Assembly: GCF_900115085.1 (NCBI RefSeq)
Contig: NZ_FOVF01000038.1
Location: 1 to 38,344 of the forward strand
From: Dokdonella immobilis
GTDB taxonomy: Bacteria; Pseudomonadota; Gammaproteobacteria; Xanthomonadales; Rhodanobacteraceae
Direction: 5' to 3'
DNA: 38,344 bases
In this document: positions 7,663 through 15,871 of the stretch, piece by piece
How the letters are laid out: every line of letters begins with the position of its first letter
How positions within the stretch are numbered: position 1 is the first letter of the stretch
The notes under the pieces: generated by a model
Databases searched by the model: none
Told to the model about the DNA's origin: nothing
The model's input: only the letters and a program-made list of their open reading frames with translations
Position numbers and translations under genes: made by a program

Positions 7663-8421
7663 ATGAGCAGCATCAGGACGATAGGCCGGTTTGCTCCGCC
7701 TGATCCCGGCAACGGTGACGGCGATGCCGTGCATTTCTGCTCGACCTGCGCCTTTGGCGAAGTGTGCCTGCCGGGTGGCTACGACAAGCCGGCCCTGCTG
7801 GAGCTGCATTGCCTGGTCGAGCACGTGGGCCCTTTCCACGCCGGCGATCCGGTGTTCCGCAACGGCGATCGCTTCGAATCGATCTTCGCCGTGCGCGCCG
7901 GCACCGTGAAGACCTCGCTGGTCGATGAAGAGGGTCGGGAGCAGGTCCTCGGCTTCCACCTGCCGGGCGAGATGATCGGACTGAATGCGATCCATCCGGC
8001 GCGCTACCCCTGCGATGCGATCGCGCTCGACACGGTCTACCTGTGCCGGTTCTCGTTTCCTGCGCTGGCCACCCTGGCCACGCGCATGCCGGGCATCCAG
8101 CAGCAGCTGTTTCGCCTGCTCAGCGCCGATATCGGCAAGGCCGCCTTGCTGGCCGGCGACTACAACGCCAGCGAGCGCATGGCGGCCTTCCTGATCCTGC
8201 TCGCCGATCGTTTCGCGGCGCGCGGTTTTTCGCCGACGCGATTCCGCCTGAGCATGTCGCGCGGCGATATCGCCAACCATCTGCGCCTGGCCGCCGAGAC
8301 GGTCAGCCGGGTCCTGCGACGGTTCCAGGACCAGTCCCTGATCCGCGTCGAGGAGCGCGACATCGAATTGCTGCAGCCCGACGAGTTGCGCCAGACCGCG
8401 CGCTGCATCCTGCATCCCTGA
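7663..8421 (+). CDS. fnr: FNR/ANR-type oxygen-sensing regulator with [4Fe-4S] cysteines
   Basis: FNR proteins bind [4Fe-4S] when oxygen is absent and then activate anaerobic promoters. This 252-residue Crp-family protein keeps the N-terminal C26-x2-C29-x5-C35 pattern and C128, which aligns with E. coli C122 (TVYLC before RFSF). The cyclic-nucleotide-like barrel is followed by a helix-turn-helix whose recognition helix AETVSRVLRRF retains the Glu, Ser and Arg that read TTGAT half sites. GGAAGG ending 5 nt before ATG 7663 supports that start; GTG 7597 and ATG 7648 are in-frame alternatives. DNR/NnrR-type NO sensors in denitrification clusters lack these cysteines, so oxygen is the more likely signal. 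Confidence 0.93.
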   Translation: MSSIRTIGRFAPPDPGNGDGDAVHFCSTCAFGEVCLPGGYDKPALLELHCLVEHVGPFHAGDPVFRNGDRFESIFAVRAGTVKTSLVDEEGREQVLGFHLPGEMIGLNAIHPARYPCDAIALDTVYLCRFSFPALATLATRMPGIQQQLFRLLSADIGKAALLAGDYNASERMAAFLILLADRFAARGFSPTRFRLSMSRGDIANHLRLAAETVSRVLRRFQDQSLIRVEERDIELLQPDELRQTARCILHP

Positions 8422-8498
8422 GAGTGCATCGTCCGCTCCGCGCGGACTTCGATGGTTCTCCACGCGCTTCCGCTCCGATGCATGTGTTTCCTCCCCGT

Positions 8499-8603
8499 TG
8501 TAGGAAGCGGCTTCAGCCGCGATGCTTTCCGAGACGTTTTCGAGGACGCTGATGTCTCTCGGGTCTTTGGGGCAAAACATCGCGGCTGAAGCCGCTTCCT
8601 ACA
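8499..8603. repeat. REPIN-like inverted pair of hairpin repeats
   Basis: A 26-base element (8499-8524), TGTAGGAAGCG then GCTTCAGCCGCGATG, is repeated as an exact reverse complement at 8578-8603, with 53 bp between. Each half contains its own palindrome GCGGCTTCAGCCGC, so the whole can form two small hairpins or one long one. The half unit is a variant of the element that starts each right-end repeat unit. No REP-associated transposase gene is in the window. Confidence 0.85.
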
Positions 8604-8649
8604 GGGGAGTCCACGAGCAGCGTGCCTTTCGGAGGTATCGCGGGCCGGC

Positions 8650-8691
8650 TTGACCCAGATCAGGGCCGGCAGAGCAGCGTCTGTCGAGAAT
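8650..8691 (+). promoter_or_regulatory. FNR-activated promoter of norB
   Basis: The box TTGACCCAGATCAG (8650-8663) matches eight of ten consensus positions. A -10-like GAGAAT (8686-8691) is centred exactly 32 bp downstream of the box centre, the class II arrangement, predicting transcription from about 8698 and a 21-nt leader before ATG 8719. The box begins with the TTG at 8650, an upstream in-frame start codon, which argues against using that codon. Confidence 0.7.
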
Positions 8692-8718
8692 GCGGCAACG
8701 TCCTCGATGGGAAGCGTC

Positions 8719-11022
8719 ATGTCCACCACACGTCGTCTATGGATCGCACTGGGGCTGCTGCTCGGCACCACCTTTGCGGTATTGCTCTGGATGGGTCGCG
8801 AGATCCACCGCCTCGCTCCGCCGTTGCCCGAGCGCGTCGTGGCGACTTCGGGCCAGGTCCTGTTCACGCGCGCCGAGCTCGAGGAGGGCCGCCAGGTCTG
8901 GCAGTCCTTCGGCGGCCAGCAGCTCGGTTCGGTCTGGGGCCACGGCGCCCTCGTCGCCCCGGACTGGAGCGCCGACTGGTTGCACCGGGAATCGACCGAA
9001 CTGCTCGACATGTGGGCGCGTCGCGACTACGCCGCCGCCTACAAGGATCTCGGTGAACCGGAAAAGGCTTCGCTGAAGGCGCGCCTGCAGGCCGAGATGC
9101 GCGGCAACAGCTTCGACGCAAAGACCGACACGATCACCGTGTCCAACGATCGCGCACTGGCCATCTCCAACGTCGCCGCCCACTACGTCAGCCTGTTCAG
9201 CAACGATCCGGCCACGCAGACGCTGCGCGAAGGCTACGCGATGCGCAACGACACGGTGCCGGACCTGAAGCATCGCCAAGAACTCGCCGGCTTCTTCTTC
9301 TGGACCAGCTGGGCGGCGGCGACCGATCGCCCCGGCGGCACGATCAGCTACACCAGCAACTGGCCCTATGAACCGCTGGTCGGCAACTCGCCGACACCGG
9401 GTTCGTTCATGTGGACCGTATTCAGCGTGCTGTTCATGATCGCCGGCATCGGCCTGCTCGCCTGGCACTACGCGGTCTGGCACAGCAAGGAACCGCACCT
9501 GGCCCCACCGGCGAAGGATCCGCTGGCCGGGATCACGGTGACGCCGTCGATGCGCGCGACCGCGAAGTACTTCTGGGTCGTGCTGGCCCTGGTCCTCGTG
9601 CAGGTCCTGCTCGGCGCGATCACTGCGCACTACCAGGTCGAAGGCCAGCAGTTCTACGGCTTCGACATCTCGCAGATCCTGCCCTATTCGCTGACCCGCT
9701 CCTGGCACACCGAGCTGGCCGTGCTCTGGATCGCAACGGCCTGGCTGGCGACCGGCCTCTACATCGCCCCGGCCGTATCCGGGCATGAGCCGAAGTTCCA
9801 GCGCCTCGGCGTCAACGTCCTCTGGACCTGCCTGCTGATCATCGTCGTCGGCGCATTCGCCGGACAGTGGTTCGCGGTCATGCAGAAGCTCGGCCTGGCC
9901 AACAATTTCTGGTTCGGCCACCAGGGCTGGGAATACGTGGATCTGGGCCGCTTCTGGCAACTGTTCCTGTTCGTCGGCCTGCTGCTCTGGCTCGGCCTGG
10001 TCGGTCGCGCCCTGTGGCCGGCGCTTCGGCGCAAGGACGAGATGTCCTCGATCGTCGGCCTGCTGTTCCTCTCGACCGTCGCCATCGCCCTGTTCTACGG
10101 CGCAGGCCTGATGTGGAGCGAACACACGCACATATCGATGGTCGAGTACTGGCGCTGGTGGGTCGTGCACCTGTGGGTCGAGGGCTTCTTCGAGGTCTTC
10201 GCCGTGGCCGTGATCAGCTTCCTGTTCGTCAAGCTAGGCCTCGTGCGCGGCAAGACAGCCACGATCAACGTGCTGTTCGCGACCATCGTGTTCATGGCCG
10301 GCGGCGTGCTCGGCACCTTCCATCACCTCTACTTCGCGGGCACCACGGTCGGCGTGATCGCACTCGGCGCCTCGTTCTCGGCGCTCGAGGTCGTGCCGCT
10401 GGCATTGATCGGAATGGAGGCCTACGAGACCTGGTCGCACGGACGCGCGACGCCATGGATGGCGCGTTACCGCTGGCCGATCATGTTCTTCCTCGCCGTC
10501 TCGTTCTGGAACCTGGTTGGCGCCGGCCTGTTCGGGTTCCTGATCAACACGCCGCTTGCGCTCTACTACATGCAGGGGCTGAACCTGACCCCGCTGCACG
10601 GCCACACCGCGCTGTTCGGCGTGTACGGCATGCTCGGCCTCGGCCTGATGCTGTTCTGCCTGCGCGGCATGAAGCCCGACGTGCACTGGAACGAAGGCTG
10701 GCTGCGCGGATCGTTCTGGGCGCTCAACATCGGCCTGTCGCTGATGGCCCTGCTGACACTGCTGCCGCTCGGCGTGCTGCAACTCTCGGCGGTGCTCGAG
10801 AACGGCTACTGGTACGCGCGCTCGGCCGAGTTCATGACCCAGCCGATCGTCCACCTGCTGATCTGGATGCGCGTGCCGGGCGACACGATCTTCGCCATCG
10901 GCATGCTCCTGTTCACCTGGTTCGTCGCGCGCCTGTGGATCAAGCCGCGCCGTCTGGCCGAACCGCACGCCAGCGGCGGCGCGCTGCCCGTTCATGCTGC
11001 CATGGCGCCCAGGGAGGATTGA
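8719..11022 (+). CDS. norB: Quinol-dependent nitric oxide reductase (qNOR, NorZ type)
   Basis: This enzyme reduces two NO to N2O with quinol electrons in the inner membrane. The 767-residue protein is the single-chain form: an N-terminal helix and periplasmic NorC-like domain without haem c (no CxxCH), then the 12-helix NorB core. YTSNWPYEPLVGNSPTP near residue 210 is the family hallmark. Active-site residues visible are H484, E488 and E492 in HLWVEGFFEVF, and H535/H536 in GTFHHLYF. The start chosen follows GGGAAG at 8709-8714; ATG 8707 and TTG 8650 are in frame upstream. It is preceded by an FNR box and followed after 5 bp by a PLP enzyme. It protects against NO from NirK. Confidence 0.96.
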   Translation: MSTTRRLWIALGLLLGTTFAVLLWMGREIHRLAPPLPERVVATSGQVLFTRAELEEGRQVWQSFGGQQLGSVWGHGALVAPDWSADWLHRESTELLDMWARRDYAAAYKDLGEPEKASLKARLQAEMRGNSFDAKTDTITVSNDRALAISNVAAHYVSLFSNDPATQTLREGYAMRNDTVPDLKHRQELAGFFFWTSWAAATDRPGGTISYTSNWPYEPLVGNSPTPGSFMWTVFSVLFMIAGIGLLAWHYAVWHSKEPHLAPPAKDPLAGITVTPSMRATAKYFWVVLALVLVQVLLGAITAHYQVEGQQFYGFDISQILPYSLTRSWHTELAVLWIATAWLATGLYIAPAVSGHEPKFQRLGVNVLWTCLLIIVVGAFAGQWFAVMQKLGLANNFWFGHQGWEYVDLGRFWQLFLFVGLLLWLGLVGRALWPALRRKDEMSSIVGLLFLSTVAIALFYGAGLMWSEHTHISMVEYWRWWVVHLWVEGFFEVFAVAVISFLFVKLGLVRGKTATINVLFATIVFMAGGVLGTFHHLYFAGTTVGVIALGASFSALEVVPLALIGMEAYETWSHGRATPWMARYRWPIMFFLAVSFWNLVGAGLFGFLINTPLALYYMQGLNLTPLHGHTALFGVYGMLGLGLMLFCLRGMKPDVHWNEGWLRGSFWALNIGLSLMALLTLLPLGVLQLSAVLENGYWYARSAEFMTQPIVHLLIWMRVPGDTIFAIGMLLFTWFVARLWIKPRRLAEPHASGGALPVHAAMAPRED

Positions 11023-11027
11023 TCGCC

Positions 11028-12125
11028 ATGCGTCCACGCGCGGAAACCACGGAAGGCGCCCGCGTGTGGACTCATGAGGCAATCGCCCGCCTGGAGCGCG
11101 AAACGGCACGGTCGGCCGATACCCATCTGCTCCATCTGACCTTCGACGGCTTTCCCGGCATCGACTTCTACTTCAAGGATGAAGCCGCGCATGCGACCGG
11201 CAGCCTCAAGCATCGGCTGGCGCGCTCGCTCTACCTCTATGCGCTGTGCAATGGACGCCTGTGCGAAGGCCAGGCCGTCGTCGATGCCTCCTCCGGCAGT
11301 ACGGCCATCTCCGAAGCCTGGTTCGCGCGCCTGCTCGGCCTCTCGTTCACCGCGGTCATGCCGGCCTGTACCTCGCCGGCGAAGATCCGTGATGTGCAGG
11401 CACTTGGCGGCACCTGCGACCTGGTCGACGATCCGGCCCAGGTGCATGCGCGCGCCCGCGAACACGGCGAGGCTGGCGCCTGCCACCTCGACCAGTTCGG
11501 CCTCGCCGAACGCGCCACCGACTGGCGCGGCAACAACAACATCGCCGAATCGATCATCGGCCAGATGCGCCGCGAGTCGCATCCCGAGCCAGCCTGGATC
11601 GTCTGCGGCGCCGGCACCGGTGGCACCTCGGCCACGATCGGTCGCTACCTGCGCTACCGGCGCCTGCCCACGCGCCTGTGCGTTGCCGAACCGCGCGGCG
11701 GCGCCTTCGCCGAAGGCTGGCGCAGGCGCGATCGGTCCGCGTGCGCGACGCAACCCACCCTGATCGAAGGCATCGGTCGCCCGCGCGTCGAACCAGGCTT
11801 CCTGTTCGACATCGTCGACCGCGTCTGCGAAGTGGACGACGCCGCCTCGATCGCCGCGTCCTGGCTACTCGAATCGCTGCTCGGTCGGCGCTACGGGGGG
11901 TCCTCCGGCACCAACCTGGTCGCCAGTCTCGAACTCGCCGCCACGATGCGCACGCGCGGCGAAGGCGGCAGCATCGTCACCCTTCTCTGCGACCGCGGCG
12001 ACCGCTACGCGGAAACCTTGTTCGATCTCGATTGGCTCGGCCAGCACGGTATCGACATGCCGCCGTGGCGCGCCGCCCTGCAACGGACGCTTGAAAGCGG
12101 CGAGTGGACGCTGCCCGGCGCTTGA
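11028..12125 (+). CDS. Cysteine-synthase-like PLP enzyme coupled to norB
   Basis: This fold-type II PLP enzyme has 365 residues. Visible motifs are FKDEAAHATGSLKHR with the Schiff-base candidate K61, the substrate loop SSGSTA (88-93), and the phosphate-binding loop GAGTGGT (194-200). These match the CysK/CBS-like group, but KHR replaces the usual KDR and the protein is somewhat longer than CysK, so true O-acetylserine sulfhydrylase activity is not assured. GGGAGGAT precedes the ATG, and the gap from norB is 5 bp, so the two are very likely co-transcribed under the FNR box. A role in cysteine or sulfur repair during NO exposure is an inference. Confidence 0.85.
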   Translation: MRPRAETTEGARVWTHEAIARLERETARSADTHLLHLTFDGFPGIDFYFKDEAAHATGSLKHRLARSLYLYALCNGRLCEGQAVVDASSGSTAISEAWFARLLGLSFTAVMPACTSPAKIRDVQALGGTCDLVDDPAQVHARAREHGEAGACHLDQFGLAERATDWRGNNNIAESIIGQMRRESHPEPAWIVCGAGTGGTSATIGRYLRYRRLPTRLCVAEPRGGAFAEGWRRRDRSACATQPTLIEGIGRPRVEPGFLFDIVDRVCEVDDAASIAASWLLESLLGRRYGGSSGTNLVASLELAATMRTRGEGGSIVTLLCDRGDRYAETLFDLDWLGQHGIDMPPWRAALQRTLESGEWTLPGA

Positions 12126-12143
12126 ACGGCGCACCACCCGACC

Positions 12144-12776
12144 TCAGAGCCGCATGAAGTACTCGCCAATCCGAAAGTATTCGCCAATCCGATCCATGCG
12201 CCCACTCTCGACCAGCCAGGCCAGCACGCCGAGGTTGCCCGCGACGACCAGCCAGAAGGTGATCTGAAACTCGGCCTTGCGGGTCTTGTGCCGAAACTGG
12301 CCCTGCGCAATCAGTGCACCGGGCCAGCCGCCCAGCAATGCAAGCAACTGCAGCGTTGTTTCCTTGGTGCGCCAACGATTGGTCCGCGCCGCCGACTTGT
12401 CGAGGCCATAGGCGAGGAATGCGATCAGGCTCATGCCCAGGTAGACCATCGTGACCTGCAGCGGCAGTCGCCCGAAATAGGCCGCTGCCGCCAAGGCGGT
12501 GAGCGCCAGCAGGCCGAGCCATCGGCGCGGAAACCAGGGCCTGCCTGCAGCCACTGGTTGCACCTGCCGCGAAACGAAGCGAATGCCCGTGGCGTTCAGG
12601 CGCCGTCGATCGTCCGGGGTCGGGACATAGGAAACAAGGTCGCCATCCAATGGTCGTCGGCCGCGCCTCTCGAACGCCTTGATATGGACGAACGCGCGCT
12701 CGCCGCCGCCGTTGGGTACGACGAAGCCGTAACCCTTTTCATCATTCCATTCACTGATGGGGCCGACGTAGCGCAT
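12144..12776 (-). CDS. Cold-shock-domain / DUF1294 membrane protein
   Basis: This 210-residue protein joins an N-terminal cold-shock-like OB fold (residues 1-60: KGYGFVVPNG, then AFVHI) to a C-terminal DUF1294 membrane domain with about three to four helices and the AYGLDKSAARTNRWRTKE and GGWPGALIAQ signatures. This fusion is common in proteobacteria and its function is unknown. The ATG at 12776 is the first methionine before the OB fold; the longer upstream frame is Arg/Pro-rich and unlikely. The last residues contain RIGEYF twice, from an 18-bp tandem duplication. It converges on the PLP gene 18 bp away. Confidence 0.88.
   Translation of the reverse strand: MRYVGPISEWNDEKGYGFVVPNGGGERAFVHIKAFERRGRRPLDGDLVSYVPTPDDRRRLNATGIRFVSRQVQPVAAGRPWFPRRWLGLLALTALAAAAYFGRLPLQVTMVYLGMSLIAFLAYGLDKSAARTNRWRTKETTLQLLALLGGWPGALIAQGQFRHKTRKAEFQITFWLVVAGNLGVLAWLVESGRMDRIGEYFRIGEYFMRL
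12157..12192 (-). repeat. 18-bp tandem duplication in the DUF1294 gene
   Basis: Two adjacent 18-bp units (12157-12174 and 12175-12192) differ at one base (AAGTACTCG versus AAGTATTCG). They encode RIGEYF twice, just before the terminal MRL. The in-frame duplication lengthens the C-terminus by six residues and looks recent. Confidence 0.9.
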
Positions 12777-13093
12777 GCACTCCCCGATCCTGAAGCCGCT
12801 GCCCACGAGGGCCGATTTTCTTCGCCGGCCGGACAATACGCAACACGCCACGGCTCGAATCCTGCGCACTGTGCCCGGGCGGGAAGTTACCCGATGCGAT
12901 AGCGGCCCGGGCCTGCTGGTCGGCCAGCAGTTTGAGCGAGCGCGGCCTCCGGGGGACGCCACGGCATTGCGCGACCGTGGCGTTGTCAGCGGTGCCGACG
13001 GCCGCGGCAACGGCGCAACCGATCAGGAAATGCGCTGCCGGCGGAGCGCGTCAAATCGGGCGCGCCCTATGGAATGCGTCGAGCGGCGCGGCC
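12777..13093. other. Intergenic region with two hairpins, no gene seen
   Basis: This 317-bp region lies upstream of the DUF1294 gene and downstream of the TSUP gene, both on the minus strand. It holds two perfect inverted repeats: CTGCTGG/CCAGCAG (12913-12919 and 12924-12930, loop TCGG) and ACGCCACGG/CCGTGGCGT (12956-12964 and 12975-12983). Neither has a T-run on the minus strand, so neither is a textbook terminator for the TSUP gene. No protein-like frame stands out. Confidence 0.5.
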
Positions 13094-13939
13094 TCAGGTC
13101 GCAACCTTGAGCAGCGTCAGCGCACCCATCAGCATCGTCACGCTACCGATGACGAGACGCAGGCGATCCTCGCGCGTGACGCTGATGACGAACACCGAGA
13201 ACGGCACCGAGAGCAGGGCGCCGGCGCACATCGGGATGAACAGGACGAGGTTGAGGTGTTCGCCCTGGGCCAGGAACAGGGTCACGGCGAGCAGGCAGGT
13301 GAAGGCTTCGGCGAATGAGGTGATGCCGACCGAGGCCTTGCCGCTGACGCCGCTGAGGACCTGTCCGCTGGTCACGAGGGGGCCGTAGCCGCCGCCGCTG
13401 ACGGCCTTGTTGAACGAGGCGACGATCGCGAGCACGACCATCTTCCAGCGCCGGTAGGCGATCTGCCGGCGCGAGTGCAGCAGCACGAAGAAGCCCGAGG
13501 CGAGGATGACGATGCCGACGCCGATGTTGAGCGAGCCCTTCGGCAGGTTCAGCGCGAGCACGACGCCGGCGCTGACACCGGCGACGCTGCCGGCGGCAAG
13601 GATCGCGGCCGGCCACAGGTCGCGACCGTGCAGGCCGAGTTCGACATTGTGGATGGCGTTGTGGAAGAACGCGGCGGTGAACCCGCTCAGCAGCTCGGAC
13701 AGCAGCACGGTCGGCACGATATCGTGGGCGTCGTAGCCGAGCAGCAGCAGAGTCGGCGCGAGGATCGTGCCGTAGCCCATGCCGAGGCCGCTGTCGACCA
13801 GCTCGCATACGAAACACAGGGCGAAGATCACGAGTGCGTCGAGCGGGTCGATGTGGTCGTGCACGGCGATCGAAGTCGTGAACAGCACGAGCACGAGGAC
13901 GATCCAGGCGACGCTCTTGTTGCGGTAGGCGTGATCCAT
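13094..13939 (-). CDS. TSUP family (TauE/SafE) membrane permease
   Basis: This 281-residue, about eight-helix protein belongs to the sulfite exporter TauE/SafE family. It shows the duplicated family pattern: CELVDSGLGMGYGTILAPTLL in the first half and AVSGGGYGPLVTSGQVLSG in the second, plus GKASVGITSFAEAFT. Members export or import small anions, often sulfite, sulfoacetate or thiosulfate-like sulfur compounds; the substrate here is not predictable. The start at MDHAYRN is the first methionine before helix 1; the 33-codon upstream extension is weakly supported. It may relate to the sulfur genes further right, but nothing links them directly. Confidence 0.87.
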   Translation of the reverse strand: MDHAYRNKSVAWIVLVLVLFTTSIAVHDHIDPLDALVIFALCFVCELVDSGLGMGYGTILAPTLLLLGYDAHDIVPTVLLSELLSGFTAAFFHNAIHNVELGLHGRDLWPAAILAAGSVAGVSAGVVLALNLPKGSLNIGVGIVILASGFFVLLHSRRQIAYRRWKMVVLAIVASFNKAVSGGGYGPLVTSGQVLSGVSGKASVGITSFAEAFTCLLAVTLFLAQGEHLNLVLFIPMCAGALLSVPFSVFVISVTREDRLRLVIGSVTMLMGALTLLKVAT

Positions 13940-14090
13940 GGGACGTCGGGTTTCGTTCAGGGGCGCCCTGCCTGTCGGCACGACCGATGGTCGGCTGAAG
14001 GAGGGAACCCGGATCGTAACTGCAAGCCACCGCTGCAAGCCATGGCCGCTGCATGCATGAAACCGATAAGCAAATAGGCGTTCGCGATAT

Positions 14091-14115
14091 GACGCCTCGG
14101 CCGCAGGCAGGCGTC
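14091..14115 (-). terminator. Hairpin GACGCCT/AGGCGTC between transglycosylase and TSUP genes
   Basis: Seven-base arms (14091-14097 and 14109-14115) surround an 11-base loop downstream of the minus-strand lytic transglycosylase, which ends at 14147. No clear T-run follows on the minus strand, so termination is only a possibility. Confidence 0.3.
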
Positions 14116-14146
14116 GTGACGGTTGCGCTGCCTTTTCAGACCCTCC

Positions 14147-14929
14147 CTACCGCGCCGGCAGGAGTTCGAGCGTGCGCGTCTCAAGTCCCATCGCCTTTCG
14201 ATAGCGTGCGTACAGCGCCCTGACCTTGGCTACGTATTCGCGCGTCTCGGCGAACGGCGGCACGCCGCCGTATTGCGTGACCGTACCGATGCCGGCGTTG
14301 TACGCCGCCGCGGCGAGGATGCGGTCGCCGCCATAGCGGGACTCCAATGCCTTGAGGTGGCGGGCCCCGGCGAGGATCGATTGCGCCGCCGAGGCCGGGT
14401 CATCGACGTCGTAGTCGGCGATCACGTCGGGCATCAGCTGCATCACGCCGATCGCACCCTTGTCGGAAACGGCATCGGCAACGAAATAGCTTTCGGCATG
14501 GGCGATCGCGCGCAGCCAGGCTTCGTCGATACCGGTCCTGCGTGCAGCGGCCTTGAATTCGCGGCGAAAGATATCGAGTCGCGGTTTGCCGACCTTGCCG
14601 AGACCGGCATGCGCGGGCGAGTGGGCCGGAGTCGTGACCGTGAAGGCCTGCAGCTCGACCGCGCCCGGCAATTTGCGCGTGCCGTAGACGACCTGGCCAT
14701 CCTGTTCGCGACGATAGAGCGTGCCATGGAACACGCCGAGGCTGCCCCACAGGTTCGGCACCAGCGCGGCATCGTCATCGAGGACTTGCGCGCTGCACTT
14801 CGACCCGGGTTCCGGCGCGGTCGACAGACTGACCGTGCCGTCGCGCAGGCAGCGCCAAACCGTGCGCGCCTCGGCCGGTGCCGCAGTGGCGCCGAGCACG
14901 ATCATCAGCAGCAGCACAGGGCGCAGCAT
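14147..14929 (-). CDS. Lytic transglycosylase (SLT domain)
   Basis: This 260-residue exported murein hydrolase cleaves the glycan strand to 1,6-anhydro-muropeptides in the periplasm. The signal peptide covers residues 1-22 (APAEA-R). A short N-terminal domain with two cysteines (C27, C45) precedes the Slt domain. Catalytic E146 sits in AIAHAESYF, followed by GAIGVMQLMP and AAAYNAGIGTV. The start is ATG 14929; an upstream in-frame TTG at 14947 is less likely. It lies downstream of, and may be read with, the Cys-motif gene ending at 15044. No link to respiration is visible. Confidence 0.93.
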   Translation of the reverse strand: MLRPVLLLMIVLGATAAPAEARTVWRCLRDGTVSLSTAPEPGSKCSAQVLDDDAALVPNLWGSLGVFHGTLYRREQDGQVVYGTRKLPGAVELQAFTVTTPAHSPAHAGLGKVGKPRLDIFRREFKAAARRTGIDEAWLRAIAHAESYFVADAVSDKGAIGVMQLMPDVIADYDVDDPASAAQSILAGARHLKALESRYGGDRILAAAAYNAGIGTVTQYGGVPPFAETREYVAKVRALYARYRKAMGLETRTLELLPAR

Positions 14930-15043
14930 GGGCGTCGGTCCAAGCAACCGGGATGCGATGGGTCGCCCGGGATGGTAGCAGGGAGCACTGGATTTCCGGT
15001 GAGGCGGACGCGCTGCGAGGGTCGGCGTCGGCGGCGCCGGATT

Positions 15044-15325
15044 TCAGTCCGGCAGGCTTGCCAGCAGCGCTTTCGCCTCGGCCTGGATCGTCCGGTACGA
15101 GGCCTCCCACTGTCCCGCTCGCGGCGTCGTGTGCGCGATCCGCGCGAGCACGCGCTGCATGGCGTCGATCTGGCCGAGCATCTGCTGGATCTGGCCGAGC
15201 GCTTCCTGGTGGTCCTGCAACGGGACGAGGAACACCTTGCGATCCTGGCAGACGCCGATGCAGGTCTGCGGCGCTTCGATGCGACCGCAGCCGATGCATT
15301 GCCAGGCCGGAATCGGGTCGTCCAT
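15044..15325 (-). CDS. Small Cys-motif cytoplasmic protein
   Basis: This 93-residue protein has no signal peptide or membrane segment. C10-x2-C13 and C22-x3-C26 lie near the N-terminus and could bind zinc or an iron-sulfur centre. The rest (about 40-90) is a predicted helical, Gln/Ala-rich region. It starts 5 bp after the exported protein gene upstream, so the two form an operon under an FNR-like box. I do not recognise the family with certainty. Redox or metal sensing is an inference from the cysteines only. Confidence 0.72.
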   Translation of the reverse strand: MDDPIPAWQCIGCGRIEAPQTCIGVCQDRKVFLVPLQDHQEALGQIQQMLGQIDAMQRVLARIAHTTPRAGQWEASYRTIQAEAKALLASLPD

Positions 15326-15330
15326 GTGCC

Positions 15331-15828
15331 TCAGTGCGACGGATCGGAATCGGTGCCCGCCGCGTAGCGCGAGGGCGAATCGTCGAACAGGCGCGGATAG
15401 TCGGCGACGGCCTGGCGCATCGCGGCGATCGTGCCGATGTCCGCGGGATTCTGCTTGAACGCCTGCACGGCGGCGATCAGCGGAACCAGCAGGCCGTGCA
15501 GGGCGGCGTCGGCGTCTGCCTCGAGCTTGCAGGTCGCGAACAGGGTGTCGATGGCGGACTGGATGTCCGCGACCTGCTCGATCGCCAGCGGCTGGGGCAT
15601 GTGGCCCATTTCATAGTGACGCAGTGTGTCCAGCGCCGTGTGGATGCGCACCATGCCTTCGCGCAGCGGTGCGTCGGTGGCAAACCGCTGCGTGGGTGCG
15701 CTGCTCCCGCGGGTATCGCGCGCCGGTTCGTGGTGGGTGTGCTGCGCATGGGCAGGCAGGACCGCGCCGGCCTTCAGGGCGACGAGCAGGGCGAATACCG
15801 AAATCGGCAGGTTCATCGAAACCTTCAT
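15331..15828 (-). CDS. Exported DnrO-like protein under an FNR-like box
   Basis: This 165-residue periplasmic protein has a Sec signal ending AHA-QHTHH. The mature part has a His-rich start, then a conserved-looking segment TDAPLREGMVRIHTALDTLR and a C-terminal helical region with one Cys (LFATCKLEAD). Proteins with this TDAPLREGM segment are sometimes labelled DnrO in denitrifying bacteria; I recall this and could not verify it, and I know of no defined function. GGAGA ending 5 nt before ATG 15828 fixes the start; the longer frame to 15888 would overlap the promoter. The FNR-like box lies about 78 bp upstream. Confidence 0.75.
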   Translation of the reverse strand: MKVSMNLPISVFALLVALKAGAVLPAHAQHTHHEPARDTRGSSAPTQRFATDAPLREGMVRIHTALDTLRHYEMGHMPQPLAIEQVADIQSAIDTLFATCKLEADADAALHGLLVPLIAAVQAFKQNPADIGTIAAMRQAVADYPRLFDDSPSRYAAGTDSDPSH

Positions 15829-15871
15829 ATCTCTCTCCGCGGAAATCTGTTGTGCCGGGTTCATGCCTTGC

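Noticed and set aside
9867-12125. A long plus-strand frame that would fuse part of the norB region to the PLP enzyme
   Set aside because: Its first half is an out-of-frame reading of norB; the real PLP gene starts at ATG 11028 with a good ribosome site.
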